From Ophiocordyceps camponoti-saundersi (nom. inval.) (taxonomy: Eukaryota > Ascomycota > Sordariomycetes > Hypocreales > Ophiocordycipitaceae): a stretch of DNA of 64,000 bases. Shown piece after piece: positions 1 to 11,094 of the stretch. The stretch spans positions 62,001 to 126,000 of the forward strand of contig PDHQ01000003.1 of the NCBI GenBank assembly GCA_003339415.1, given 5' to 3'. The translations under genes were made by a program, and so were the position numbers. Position 1 is the first letter of the stretch. Each line of letters starts with the position of its first letter. The notes below the pieces were generated by a model. That model saw only the letters and a list, made by a program, of their open reading frames with translations, made no database searches and was not told where the DNA came from.

Positions 1-1579
1 TTTCCGGGTTGTTCGTCTCGTACAGGCGAGCCAAATTCAACAGAACAGAAGAATCTGGGGAGAGAACCCTTTTCGGGTCCTTCCAAGCGTTACGTGCGCC
101 CTCGAGGAGCGTAATGGCCTTTTTGATATCGGCCGACTTATCATCCTTGCTGTCGCTCCTTGGAGCGGCGAAGATCTCCTCAGCATAAAGGGTTCCAAGG
201 AGGATCATAGCCTCATGGTTCTTGGACTGTTGAATCATCTTCTCCAGTCGGAGCTTGGCCTCGCCCAGGTCATTCTTTATCACAGACAGCTGAGCTACGC
301 CAAACTTGGCTGGCAAGTAGCCAGTATCGGCACCTCCACGAGCGTCGTCGGAGCGTCGATAGTAGTCACTAGCCTTTTCGATGTCGCCGCTGTAGTGTGC
401 CTTTCTAGCGAGCAGGTACCAGCCGTCGCTCGCAATGGCATTGACGTCCGTGTACTGGATGGCCTTGTGTGCCAGCTTCTCCGCATTGTCCCACGCCTTA
501 CGCGAGGCAAAGTAGTTGGAGAAGGTGGAGCAGGTCAGGGGAAGGTTCTTGTCCAGCTTGAACGACTTTTGCGTGTATTCGGTCATGGCCTTCTTGTAAA
601 GCCTCAAGAATTCTTCGCTGTTGACAGGCACATGGGCGCTGGCATCGAGGTAGTAAAGCCCCAGGAGAATGTTTGCGACTTTGGACTCAGGGTCGATCTC
701 CAAACACCGCTCCCAGGCCAGCTTGGCGTCCTGCTTGAAGCCCAGTTGCCAGAAACAACAGCCAATACCGATTCGGGGGTCTGGGTCGACAAGGTCGGGC
801 ATCTTTTGCAGAACATCCTGATAGGCAGCCAAGGCTTCGGCATACTTGTGCATGGAAAAAAAGGCACGGGCCTTTCCCATAAGCGCGAGCATGTTTTTGC
901 CTTGGGAGACGCGGAGAGCATCCTCAAAACTCTTGATCGAGTCCTTCAAGTCGTCCTGCTTTTGAGCACCGTTTCCCTTGGCGGTCTTGGATGGCGCCTG
1001 TAGAGAAGCCTTGAGGAGACGCACGACTCCTCGGGCGAGGAAGATGGGAGGGAAGGATGGATTTAGTCGGCCGGCATCGTTAAGCGAAGTGGTAGCCAGC
1101 TGGAGATAGTACTCCTTGGTCTTGGCATCGCCGGGAGCTACGCCTTCAGGCGCAACGCGCGGCGCCTCACGGCTCTTCCATAAATACATCCAACAAAGAC
1201 AACAGATCATGGTGACCTTGTCGCGCGGATTGTTGGGGTCGGTGATGGTGGGGGTTCCCCGGATGAGCATCTCGATGGCATGGTCGATCTTATTCTGTTT
1301 CGCGTAGGCGAGTGCGACCGTCATCCAATATGTCTTGGCTGCATGCTCGTTTTCGAAAAGGGTGCAAAGCTCGGTCGGGTCATCGACGAGGTCCAGGAGA
1401 TCGATCTCGACAGCTTCGTCTTCCTGGTCGCCTTGCGCTTGGTCGCCCTGCACGGGAATATCGATGGCGGAGGGGATGTCGGAGAAGCGTATGCTGTTGA
1501 GAGTTGCACGTGCGTCGCCCGTGTTCGCCCCGTTGACCCCCCCGTTGGGGACAGTTCCGTTGGGGACAGAGGCCGCCAT
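1..1579 (-). CDS. CTR9: CTR9, Paf1 complex TPR subunit (5' part; runs off the left edge)
   Basis: This is the N-terminal 526 codons of a Ctr9/Tpr1-type protein. Ctr9 is the TPR scaffold of the Paf1 complex, which travels with RNA polymerase II and supports elongation and co-transcriptional histone modification in the nucleus. The reading frame is open from the ATG at 1579 to the window edge, with no stop and no intron needed. After about 35 low-complexity residues come repeated TPR-like helix pairs, for example AFFSMHKYAEALAAYQDVL followed by a DPRIGIGCCFWQLG-type repeat, then SDGWYLLARKAHYSGDIEKA. The ATG at 1579 is chosen because it gives the usual short N-terminus and the frame ahead of it has no supporting coding signal. 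The rest of the protein lies outside the window. It faces the next gene head to head across about 1 kb. Identification rests on recalled family resemblance, not a search. Confidence 0.88.
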   Translation of the reverse strand, partial: MAASVPNGTVPNGGVNGANTGDARATLNSIRFSDIPSAIDIPVQGDQAQGDQEDEAVEIDLLDLVDDPTELCTLFENEHAAKTYWMTVALAYAKQNKIDHAIEMLIRGTPTITDPNNPRDKVTMICCLCWMYLWKSREAPRVAPEGVAPGDAKTKEYYLQLATTSLNDAGRLNPSFPPIFLARGVVRLLKASLQAPSKTAKGNGAQKQDDLKDSIKSFEDALRVSQGKNMLALMGKARAFFSMHKYAEALAAYQDVLQKMPDLVDPDPRIGIGCCFWQLGFKQDAKLAWERCLEIDPESKVANILLGLYYLDASAHVPVNSEEFLRLYKKAMTEYTQKSFKLDKNLPLTCSTFSNYFASRKAWDNAEKLAHKAIQYTDVNAIASDGWYLLARKAHYSGDIEKASDYYRRSDDARGGADTGYLPAKFGVAQLSVIKNDLGEAKLRLEKMIQQSKNHEAMILLGTLYAEEIFAAPRSDSKDDKSADIKKAITLLEGARNAWKDPKRVLSPDSSVLLNLARLYETNNPE

Positions 1580-2569
1580 GATGATAGATCGCGACTCGTT
1601 ATTCTGTGACGGGTGGCTAGGAAGCGTGCCGCGGGTGCAAGATAGAGAGGATTGTCATCCGAGGACGTAATCGGCGATGGCGCCGAAGGTGCAGGCTCAA
1701 GAGAAGCCTGCGTCCAAAGTGATGCGTCGTGATGGAAAAACTTGGAGGGAGTGAGAGAAGGAAGGATGGTTTGTCGTTAATGGTCCGTGCGGACAGTGCT
1801 AAACACACAGTTTCGCTTACGTTCATATCATGATACAGTGATACCACATACTGCTGTCACGAGAGCCTCGTGTAAGGGAGCTGCAGGAAGACGATGTAAT
1901 GGAAAGATATACCCACATAATTGCTAGCCTAGGTACCTACATACCTGTATCTAACTATCTCGGTACTTAGGCAGTTATATACCTACCTCCTTAAGATCAT
2001 AGTGTGTTCATCGTATTCATCGTATTCATCGTCTATAAGGTAGGTGTGCTCAGTATCCGTCCGAGTGCTGTTTAGGTATTAACCTGCCTACTACCTGTGG
2101 TAGGTAGTATTGATTCTACCATGGACTTGCCCTGCCGGAGCATGGACCACCAGCCAGCTACAACTACCTACCGCCTAATTGCTGCTGCGCCAAACCAGCC
2201 CAGAGCAGCAAATGGACCCTTCATGCCTGTCGACGCGCGAGATGATGTTTCTTCTCGATACCAAACACTGAGCTTGTGTGCTACGAAGCATCGCAGCCAA
2301 CGGCATCCCACTGCCTGAGATTGCCGATAGAGGCAGCTGTCGGTGCCACGGTGAAGGCCCCTGCCATTCATCAATCACTCTTTTCCACAACCCTTTCCCT
2401 CCGCTCAGCGTTTGGCAATTTCGCGAATGAACGGCTCCTGGATGCCTCAAGGGCACGGTGAACTGTTTCCTGGGTCTGCTGGTGCTTGCTTCTGCGCCAG
2501 GGGTTAGCGGCATTTACTCACGACCTTCTTTCACCGAAGACCCTTCTCTCGATCGTTGACGAATCCGAC
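1580..2569. promoter_or_regulatory. Divergent intergenic region between CTR9 and a one-TM protein gene
   Basis: About 990 bp separate two divergent genes, so both promoters should lie here. It contains TAGGTACCTA/CCTA-type repeats (about 1928-1990 and 2076-2108) and three tandem copies of a TCATCGTAT unit near 2006-2031. Short open frames on both strands are unsupported. No specific factor site could be assigned. Confidence 0.5.
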
Positions 2570-3502
2570 ATGGCTTTTCTTGACCGCAGGCTGAACCGCT
2601 GCATCGGATGGGACTGCCTTTCTGCAGCCCAAAAGTCTGGCATCATCTTCAGCATCTCGTTCGTTTCCGTCGTCTTCTTCCTCATCTACATGCACTGTCT
2701 GGGCAAGGCCGCCATATCTCGACGAGAGCGCCGTTCTGTGCGGCTTCCTGGCGGGAGACGAGTCCCACGTCGGAGTTTTGCACCGGACAGCGGCGTCATC
2801 GCGCAACTGCCAGTGGTTTGGCAATGGCCGGGCAACCAGGCTCAAGTCATATATCAACCAGCCTTGTTCAATGTTGAGGGGCAAAACCCTCCAAGAGCAC
2901 AGCCAGTGGCTTTTGCGGCGCATCATTCTCTTTCGTCGCCAAGCACATGGCACCAGCAAATGCCTGGTGGCAGCATGCATCCGGCAACTCAAGCGACGCT
3001 TAGCTCGCTGCCTGCAAGCCCCCGGCCGCCGGAGCAGCCAACCTGGCGGCAGAGACTGAACCGAGCTATGCATCTACCCGTCGGCAGAGCTTCGACAATA
3101 GCAAGCGAATCAGTGACAGGGCCCCGCGACAGTGTCGACGTGGTAGAACAGGCGGTCGGCACAGGATCCGCGAACGAAACGCAGCCGCATAATGAAGATC
3201 TCGCTGAAGGAAGAGACGATGACTCCTGTGAGATGCGATCCAATGCCGCAACAGTGCACTCTGACGATTTTCACACGGCCATTCCAACTCTCCAGCTCCA
3301 AACACGCGACGACCGAGAAGACTCAACTGAGGACGCCAGTGTTCGACATCAGACGGCCGCTCATGTACCTGCGCACATCGACGGAGATCAGACTGACACA
3401 TGCGATGACGAGGGTAAAAATGGTGCGGATAAGCTGCCGAGCGGATTCTGGATCCCGTCGGCGTCGTCGTTGCAGCTATACGAGCAAGCGCATTACGATT
3501 GA
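2570..3502 (+). CDS. Conserved one-TM protein of unknown function
   Basis: A single-exon frame of 310 residues from the ATG at 2570. The frame is open 28 codons further upstream, but ATG 2570 gives a short charged N-terminus (MAFLDRRLNRC..) just before the hydrophobic segment, so it is preferred. Residues about 23-45 form one clear transmembrane helix (IIFSISFVSVVFFLIYM core), followed by a basic stop-transfer stretch (SRRERRSVRLPGGRR). The remaining 250 residues are Pro/Ser/Gln-rich, later Asp/Glu-rich, and look disordered. There is no signal peptide and no enzyme motif. The pattern of Cys-x-x-W-D-x-L before a single helix and a long disordered tail resembles conserved hypothetical membrane proteins of Sordariomycetes (recalled, not searched). 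Topology is probably a short outside N-terminus and a long cytosolic tail. LOC1 follows 299 bp downstream on the same strand. Confidence 0.6.
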   Translation: MAFLDRRLNRCIGWDCLSAAQKSGIIFSISFVSVVFFLIYMHCLGKAAISRRERRSVRLPGGRRVPRRSFAPDSGVIAQLPVVWQWPGNQAQVIYQPALFNVEGQNPPRAQPVAFAAHHSLSSPSTWHQQMPGGSMHPATQATLSSLPASPRPPEQPTWRQRLNRAMHLPVGRASTIASESVTGPRDSVDVVEQAVGTGSANETQPHNEDLAEGRDDDSCEMRSNAATVHSDDFHTAIPTLQLQTRDDREDSTEDASVRHQTAAHVPAHIDGDQTDTCDDEGKNGADKLPSGFWIPSASSLQLYEQAHYD

Positions 3503-3801
3503 GGAGAGAGGGGGCACGTTTTGCGGCTCAAGAGGACAGGGAAAAATATGGCGCTGGAGCATAGCAAGCGATATCAATCAACTTTCTGCAGAGAACGTGG
3601 ATGTATGTACGTCCGTAGTAGCAGCATGAAGGTGAATGTGGAAGAATCTCTCAGCCTTCTCCTTCGTCAGGGACCTTACGTAAGGAGTTCGTGTCCCACA
3701 TTGCCTTATCTCGAGGCTTATCGTCCTGACTCTTTTTTTTCCCACCTCCAGCCTTATTGTAACTCACATCAGCTTCAGCCCGACCTTCGTCAACGCTCGC
3801 A

Positions 3802-4442
3802 ATGGCACCCTCAAGGACGCGGACCATCAAGAACAAGCATGCCGCACCTAAGAGTGGCGGTCGCGACAAAAGCTCCAATAAATCATCAACAGATGGTGTC
3901 ACCAAGTCGAGGACGAAGCCAAAGGCCGCCCCGCCGTCGAAGCAGCTGAAGGAGAGGCATGGAGCGGCCGCCATCCTGAAGAAACCCAAGAAGAAGACAT
4001 ACACGGACGAGGAGCTGGGAATCCCGAAACTCAATATGATCACCCCTGTCGGCGTTGTTAAGCCTCGGGGAAAGAAGAAGGGCAAGGTTTTTGTCGATGA
4101 CACGGTACGATCTCCCGTGATGACGGGCCCGAGTCTCGCTTTATTGACCAACTGGTGCAGGAGAGCTTGGAAACGATCATCGCCATCGTACAGGCGGAAA
4201 AGAATGGCCAGATCGAGTCCAAGATGATCAAGGCTCGCCAGATGGAAGCTATTCGCGAAGCTAGAAAGGCAGAGGCCGACAAGAAAGGGGCGGAGAAGCA
4301 GGCTGCACTCGAAGATACGAAGAAATCGCTGCGTAGGAAACGGAAGCGTCGAAACGACGATGTGGCTGACGAGTCTATCAAGAGCCTGACATCTACCGGC
4401 TCAAAGGCTGCGAAACCCAGGAAACAGGTTTCATTTGCCTAG
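3802..4442 (+). CDS. LOC1: LOC1-like 60S ribosomal subunit assembly/export protein
   Basis: Two exons, 3802-4104 and 4161-4442, give 194 residues. The 56-bp intron starts GTACGA and ends TGCAG at a codon boundary. The protein is small and very basic: it opens [12 protein letters not shown], carries [19 protein letters not shown] in the middle, and has a long charged helix after the splice ([20 protein letters not shown], then [19 protein letters not shown]) likely to form a coiled coil. This arrangement and length match fungal Loc1, a nucleolar RNA-binding protein needed for 60S assembly and, in yeast, for ASH1 mRNA localisation. Without the splice the first exon would run into an unrelated tail and stop, which supports the intron. 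It converges on the hydrolase gene 292 bp downstream; that gap shows no further gene. Confidence 0.8.
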
Positions 4443-4734
4443 TTTCCCTTTCCCCGTTTCCCCTTGTCCACGTTCTCGTTTTTCTTGCATTTTCTGGGCG
4501 CCTGGAGTCCGGATTAACCGTGTTAGCTTCCGTAGGACTATGTCGTGGGCTTACACGTGCGGGCGTGAGTCTGATGAAGCAAGTGGACGTATCCAGTCTA
4601 AATCTAACGACCTGCATATCAACTTTCTATCTATCTATATATGTTGCTTGACCGTGTATTGCGACAAATTTGTATCAACTTCGAGCAGCGACGATTTGTC
4701 GCAGGATTTCTCATGCATCACTCCTCGTGCCGAC

Positions 4735-6328
4735 CTACGTGTCAACGGGGTTGAGTCTACGGCGCATGGGCTCGAACGTTGTTCTTGCCGTTGACGTGTA
4801 GGGCATCGGTTCTTCGAGGGGGGTGAGCGTTTCCAAGTCAACATCGAGAGCCATTCGGTTCAAGAAGTTGCAAATCTGAGCGACTGTCAGTAGTTTCGAG
4901 GCGGTAGAACTCGGGTCGACATACCGGCCGAGGGAACCACCGAGTCCCGCCCGATTCGAACCAGCAAAGATGGCCTCCCAGAGAGGACGTGACGAGCACC
5001 GTGCTCGGGTTCTGCTCGAATTCCTCGTAAGGAATTGCTTGACGGACAGCAATCTACTTCCACGTTAGGGGACGTCTAATTAAGTATAACAAGAGCAAGT
5101 CTTCATACCGGATCGTCGGTGGCGTGGAGAGCCATAAAGGGTATCCTAATGGCCAGAATGGCGTCTGACGACGAGGCGTCACGATAATAGGCTTGCTCCG
5201 TCGGATAGCCCCACGTTGGGCACCTGTAACGACTGGTCAGTTGTTGCCATAAATGTAATCCGTTGCGGCATGACGCACTGGACAGCTCGATCAAATTCGG
5301 GCAGGTAAGTTACTTTGTCGACTGCTTCCATGTCTAGATCGCTGTAGAGCTGCAGCTCCTTCTTGTGTATTTCTACTAGATCCTTTAACGAGGCTAAGTT
5401 CGTAGTTAGCCCCGAAAGAGCCGCTGCCAATCGTGCCAGACTTACTGGCCATGGTGCGGAGGTAGAGCTCTCTGCCGACGATACTGTCCTGCAGGAACTT
5501 GCAGGAGACGTCCAACTTGAACGGGCTCGAGCAGGCAATGGCAGCTTTAAACAAGCACTTAGAGCCCTCTTCTCCGCAGTACTGCCACCAGTGTTACTGA
5601 TTTGACTTGCAGTCAGGACGGGCAGAAGGGCTAGCGACTCACATTGGTGAGCATGTTTGCACCAAGAGAGAAGCCGAGACCGAACAACGGCCGGTTAGGA
5701 TAAGTCTTGCGCAACCATTTGACCGTCTATTCCCCGTCAGCATGGTCGAGGCGCACCCATTAGCCGGCCGTCGACTAACCTGTCGCAAATCCCAAGTGCT
5801 CCGAGCATTATACAAAAGGCCGCTGGTGATCTTGCTCCGCGCACAGCCCCGGGAGTTGACGACGCATGCTTCCCAGCCGCCCTGTTCGAGCAGAGGAGCG
5901 ATAGCGTGCCGCAGATATACTTCGTGTGATCCCCCGGACAGGCCATGGAGTATAACGAGCATGGGCTTGGCGTCATCGGAGCCCATGTTTCTCAGCTGCT
6001 CTTCATCGAAGTATCGCGTCCTCCAGGGCAAGTCTGGGTCGTGGCCTTCGAATGGCTCGACGGCAAAGTCGACGGCAAAGGTGCCTCGATAAGATGTGCC
6101 ATCGGCCTCAAAGCACTTGCGGCGATAGTGGATCTTCGGGCCGTGAGGCCGTGTGGCTGTCCACATAGTCTGAAGGTGCCCGTTGAACAACAGTGGGTTG
6201 AGCTGGCAAGGGGGCGTAGCCTGTTCGCATATCTTGACGAGGTCCGTTTCCGAACCGTCTTTGAGCTTGATTGTCATAGGAGTCGGGGCGTGAGTGAAGG
6301 CGATCTTGGCTCTACCCAGCCACTCCAT
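4735..6328 (-). CDS. YheT/EHT1-EEB1-type alpha/beta hydrolase (seven exons)
   Basis: Exons in transcript order: 6328-5780, 5726-5643, 5581-5446, 5393-5279, 5223-5109, 5053-4925 and 4875-4735, giving 422 residues. All six introns are 49-61 bp with GT..AG ends, and all phases join cleanly. The family is the AB-hydrolase group that includes yeast Eht1/Eeb1 (medium-chain fatty acid ethyl ester synthase/esterase) and bacterial YheT. Visible signatures are NPLLFNGHLQTMW near the start, the HGLSGGS oxyanion region, the nucleophile elbow GFSLGAN (Ser about 203, in the 28-residue exon 2), an acid in HATDDP (about 331-332) and histidine in SLGGHLCW (about 361). The triad is therefore intact. Substrate cannot be told from sequence; acyl-ester hydrolysis or alcohol acyl transfer is the family expectation. 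There is no signal peptide, so a cytosolic or lipid-droplet location is likely. Confidence 0.85.
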
Positions 6329-7978
6329 CTTGACGAGATCTATGGAGTCTGTCGAGAAGAACGAAGCGCAAGAGAACTAAAGATGCGATGCCGGAGGAGG
6401 GACTGAGTGGCGTCTCGAGAATCATACATATAGAAATGGAAAGAATCCGAAGCAGCGACTCGGTCTGAAGACGGATCTCGGGCCGTCGTCCCAGGAGCTG
6501 TGGAGGACAGTGTATCCGTAAAGCCTCAAAGGTAAGCCGTAGAGGCAAGCCGAGGTACCGCGGTAGGACAAGCTGTACCGATAAGCTCAGCTTTTGGACC
6601 CCTAATCATGCTCCAATAGGGGTAACTCGAAGGGGACTAGTGGCCGTGGCATGAGCGGAGTCTCTCACGTGATCACACAGTACCTAGTAGGTAGGGAGCC
6701 GTCCACGCTTGTTTCGGTCTCGCCGCCCGACGTTTCCATCGTCATATCGAACACCTCGTGGTCTACCGCCGATCGGCGCAGCTGTCGCGTGAGCGCCGAG
6801 CTTCGAAGGAACAGATGCTCTCGGCCCGGACTGGCGCCGCAGCCTCGTAGGGGCTACAGCGAGGTCTTCTGTTCGACACCGGATACCTATTTGCCACCTT
6901 CTTGCCACTTGTGTCTTGAGGTCTTGGCCGCCCGCACCGCAATGCGACTTGACGTCTCTCGACCTGCTGTCCAGTATTGGTTGGGGAATTTTGCAGCAGT
7001 ATATTTGAAGGGGGATCTTTGAAGCTTGGATCATCAGGTCACCGCGCCAGGTCTGAACTGGACTCTCCGTCGTTGGCACGTCGCCGCCTACTTCAGCCGT
7101 CTTGTTCATATCCTGTGTGCCTGCAGGGCGAGCGCGACATCTATCAAGATGACGGCTCGCTCGGTACCAACTCGCTGAATGCCGGTTCCAGATTGGCTCC
7201 CCATCAGTCAATCATGCCATTCAGCCAGCACCAAGATAAGGGAAGGAGACGCAGCAAGTTTTTTATCCTTTCTTTCAACGGAAGATGCCTGAGGGGCTTA
7301 AATGGCGGCCCCGCCCGGTGGTCCTGATGTCGCCCTCAGCAGTTGGAATCCGGCGTTCCCCCCCGGCCGGCTTCCTGGGCGCCCCTCATCCTCCAAAATG
7401 ACCCGTCTATGCATGCTTCTGCATGCAAATTGTCCCCTGGCAAGCAGACGTGCCAAAGGCAAATGGCAGGCTGGAGATGCGGTCGCGACAGAGACACGCC
7501 CTTTAGTCTTCGGTTGAAGACAGCTCGGAATCGCAGGGATGGAAGGGAGACCGTAAATTTTTCTTTGTTTCTTCCAGGATTTCGTAGTGCCTCGCACACT
7601 CCAGACGTGTGACGGAGGTTGCGATATGTTGGCTTGGGAGGTCCTGATGGACGATTGTGGCGAGGCGACGGCAGTCTTACAGACAACGTGCTTCGTTCAC
7701 GGCCGGATGTCGTGGCCGAAGCCTCGGACGCAACCGCTCGCAACTCGGACGGAACAGTTTACAGCTGGCCCTGGCTAGGTTTGCAGTTCTTTGCCTTGCA
7801 GTGCCTTACGCCCCCTCTTCCCCTCTTGAGAGCCTGCGGCGGCGGGACTCGGCGGGCACATAGGTGCCCCGGCGGTTCGGCTAAGGTGCGGCGATTTACT
7901 GACGAGGCGCTAAAACTCTACTGGCGTTACTCGCTGCCAGAGGCATCTGCCAAAGCCTCAACTCGTCGACATGCTGCC
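6329..7978. promoter_or_regulatory. Divergent intergenic region between the hydrolase and CTK1 genes
   Basis: About 1.65 kb lie between two divergent start codons. Several short open frames exist on both strands, but none has a recognisable product. The last 360 bp are open in frame with CTK1 without an ATG, so they are read as 5' leader. No repeat or RNA gene was recognised. Confidence 0.45.
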
Positions 7979-10900
7979 ATGAGAGACATTGGTGAAAGCG
8001 ATGACCACGGAGAACGGGTCCGGCCTGGCAGAGGAGTGACGTCCTCTCAACGACCAGGTTCTCCTCCCCGGAATCCTAGCAGAGGCCACCATCGCCAGCA
8101 GCCGTCCTCGCATGACGGCCACCGTTCACGAGATCGCCCACGAGATCGCCCCGTCGACCTCGTAGGCCGCGATTCTGACGTGGAGGATCTCATTCCCGGC
8201 TACCGTACAAGCAAAGTGTGGCAGCCCGAGCCAGGTGAAGGAAAATCGTTCCGACGCAGCCGCAGTCGCGATCACGACGTCCCGAGCTCGTCACCGACCA
8301 CGAAGAGATACAGAGACTCGACTCACTCCCCCGACGACTCGCATCGAAAGAGGTCTAAGAAGCTTCACAGCCCGACAAGACATACTCGGGGACGCTCGCG
8401 AGACCTCGACGATAGGAAGCGTCGGCGATTATCTCCTCACCAACACGCTGAGCCGTCGCACCGTCGTCATCCTTATTCTTACGGGTCTCCGTCTCGCTCC
8501 GAGGAAGCTTACGTTCGTTACAAACAATCATCCTTCTCTCGCTCTCCTACCAGGTACGAGGCCTACTCAAGCCGCACAGCCTCGCGAGAGCTGCGATCTT
8601 CGAGACACGCGCCCCTTCCCCTCTCCCGAAGCCCGTCCCCGACGCGAGACTGCATTCGAGAACCCACCCATCGGCCCCCCTCTCCCTCACCTCGCTCCAG
8701 CCGATCTTTCCACGCATACGGCGGTGGCGGCTCGCACGAATACCCCGGTAGTCGACCTCCGTATCGACAGGGACCACCGCGGTCTCCTCCACCATACAGG
8801 GGACACAGACGCGAGGAGCTCCCACCCGAAGCTCACTTCTCATCCCGATCTGAAGTTGACGACGACATGGCGTCTCGGAGCAGCTACAGAGCCGGGCACA
8901 ATCCGTTGTACACGCACAAATCTTTTAACGGAAACGATTCTCGTGGCAGCGAAGCCAGGGGCTACTCCCTGTCGCCACCGCGTCGCGGCTCCTACCAGAA
9001 CTCGCCGTCTACGTCATCACCTTATGGGCCATACCGAGGCGGAGGAGGAGGAAGCGGAAGCGGTGGATGGGCCGGACAGTACTCTCCTCAGCAGTACGTG
9101 GCCCAGCGCACAAGGCGTTGGCCTTTGCCCTTGCTAACCGTTTACAGGCATCATCCGCCTCAGTATCATCATAGTCATGGTAACTACAGTGGTATGAATG
9201 GCCCGCCAGAGCACCATCATTCACGGCATCCCCACTCTCCCTCCTACTCTACGCCTCCGCAGCCCTCTTACGCTCAAAGTGGCCACCGTGAGGGTTACCG
9301 AGGCGGGAGTTTTCGCGGTGGTTCCTTTGGCCGAGGTGGTCACAGAGGATCTGCACCGCAAAATCCGCATTGGGGCCCGGGGAAGCAACCCCACTCCCAC
9401 AGAAGCTACGAATTTTCATCCGAAGATGGCACCAGCAGACGTCAGAGTGCCACAGGGGGACCCAATGATGGGAACAAAGAGGTCGATGTGGTCGCGCCGG
9501 CTATCGAAGACAACCTTGACGAACTATCCAAGATGTCGGTGGACAATGTTTCGGAACCCAGCAAGCGGACAGACGCCGCTGCCATCCCTCGAGCGGTGCC
9601 GGCCGACCCGGCACCGTCGCAGGCAAAATTCAGCTTCTCCTTCAAGCCGTCTGCGAAGCCAACGCCCACTGCGCCGAAGCCCGAAATCTCACAAAAGCTC
9701 AATGCCTTACCGCGAAGGAGGGAGACGGAGCATCAGGCAAGCCGTGAGCGCGATTCACCCAGCAGCGCTCCTACAGAGCCAGCATCTGCTCGGTTGCGGG
9801 TAGACGCAAGGCAAGCGCCCGCTGGCCCCCAGCACAGCCCGCGGACCCGGAAAGTCTGGAAGATGGTTCGGAGACAAAAGGCTCGACCTCACTTGACACC
9901 CGAATTGGCAGCGTCGGAATCAGTCTTTTTCAGAAAGCCTGGGAACGAGTCAGTCGTTGGATCCGGCACTTATGGTAAGGTCTTTAAGGCCCTCAACGTC
10001 TACACAAAGGGGCTCGTGGCCTTGAAGCGGATCCGTATGGAGGGCGAGAGGGATGGCTTTCCAGTCACCGCCGTGCGCGAGATCAAGCTGCTACAATCTC
10101 TGCGGCACACAAATATCGTCAACCTGCAAGAGGTCATGGTGGAAAAGAATGACTGCTTCATGGTGTTTGAATACCTCTCGCACGACTTGACGGGCCTGCT
10201 GAACCATCCGACCTTTAAGCTGGAGCCGGCACAGAGGAAGCACCTCGCGAAGCAGCTGTTCGAAGGTCTCGACTATCTGCATACTCGGGGTGTGCTGCAC
10301 CGGGATATCAAGGCCGCCAACATCCTGGTCAGCAATGACGGCATTCTCAAACTCGCTGACTTTGGTCTAGCTCGCTTTTATGCGAAGCGGCATCAGCTCG
10401 ACTATACGAATCGGGTCATCACCATCTGGTACCGCTCGCCGGAGCTGCTATTGGGGGAAACGCAGTATACGGCCGCCGTCGACATTTGGAGTGCCGCCTG
10501 TGTGATGGTGGAGATATTCACGAGGCATGCCATCTTTGCCGGCGACGGAACGGAGCTAAGCCAGTTGGAAAAGATTTACAATATTCTCGGAACGCCGAAC
10601 CGCCAGGAGTGGCCCGGTCTCGTGGACATGGCCTGGTTCGAGCTGCTGCGGCCAACAGTCAAACGGAAGAGCATGTTCGCGGATAAGTATGAAGATAAGC
10701 TCACTCCAGCTGCCTTCGACCTCCTGTCATCCATGTTTCGTTACGATCCAGCGCGGCGGCCGAACGCGGCCGAGGCCCTACGACACAACTACTTCACCTC
10801 GGAAGCGCCCCTGCCACGGCAGGCCGTTGAGTAAGTATCAAGCTGTATAAAACGCACGACAACAGGAGAAAGGAGAAACAGGCTGATCACAATACTCTTG

Positions 10901-11094
10901 CGACTATTAGACTCGCTAACATCGACGGTGAATGGCACGAGTTCGAGTCCAAGGCTCTCCGCAAGGAAAACGAACGCCGGGAGCGCGAGGCCCGGAAAGC
11001 AGCTAAAGACGCCTCTCGTGACGGCAAAGATAAGAAGCGTGCCCCGGACGGGCAGAGCAGAGAAAGGGAGAGCAAGCGACCTCACATGAACTAA
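7979..11094 (+). CDS. CTK1: CTK1/CDK12-type cyclin-dependent kinase (CTDK-I catalytic subunit)
   Basis: Proposed exons are 7979-9093, 9148-10830 and 10911-11094 (993 residues). ATG 7979 is the first in-frame ATG; the 120 open codons before it lack one. The first 600 residues are rich in Arg-Ser, His, Pro and Gly, like the RS-type N-terminus of CDK12 and unlike the short yeast Ctk1. The kinase domain (about 635-930) shows GSGTYGKV, VALKRI, a PVTAVREIKLL version of the PSTAIRE helix, HRDIKAANIL, DFGLA and WYRSPELLLG. The last exon adds LANIDGEWHEFESKALRKEN and a basic tail, conserved in fungal homologues. The enzyme phosphorylates the RNA polymerase II C-terminal domain in the nucleus and supports elongation. 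The 54-nt intron at 9094-9147 preserves frame; it has GTACGT, CTAAC and TTACAG signals. The third exon follows an 80-bp intron. Confidence 0.87.

Noticed and set aside
215..1003. 262-codon plus-strand frame at the left end
   Set aside because: Antisense to CTR9, which has clear TPR content in the other strand.
7619..7978. N-terminal extension of CTK1 upstream of ATG 7979
   Set aside because: The frame is open but starts with TTG and contains no ATG; treated as 5' leader.
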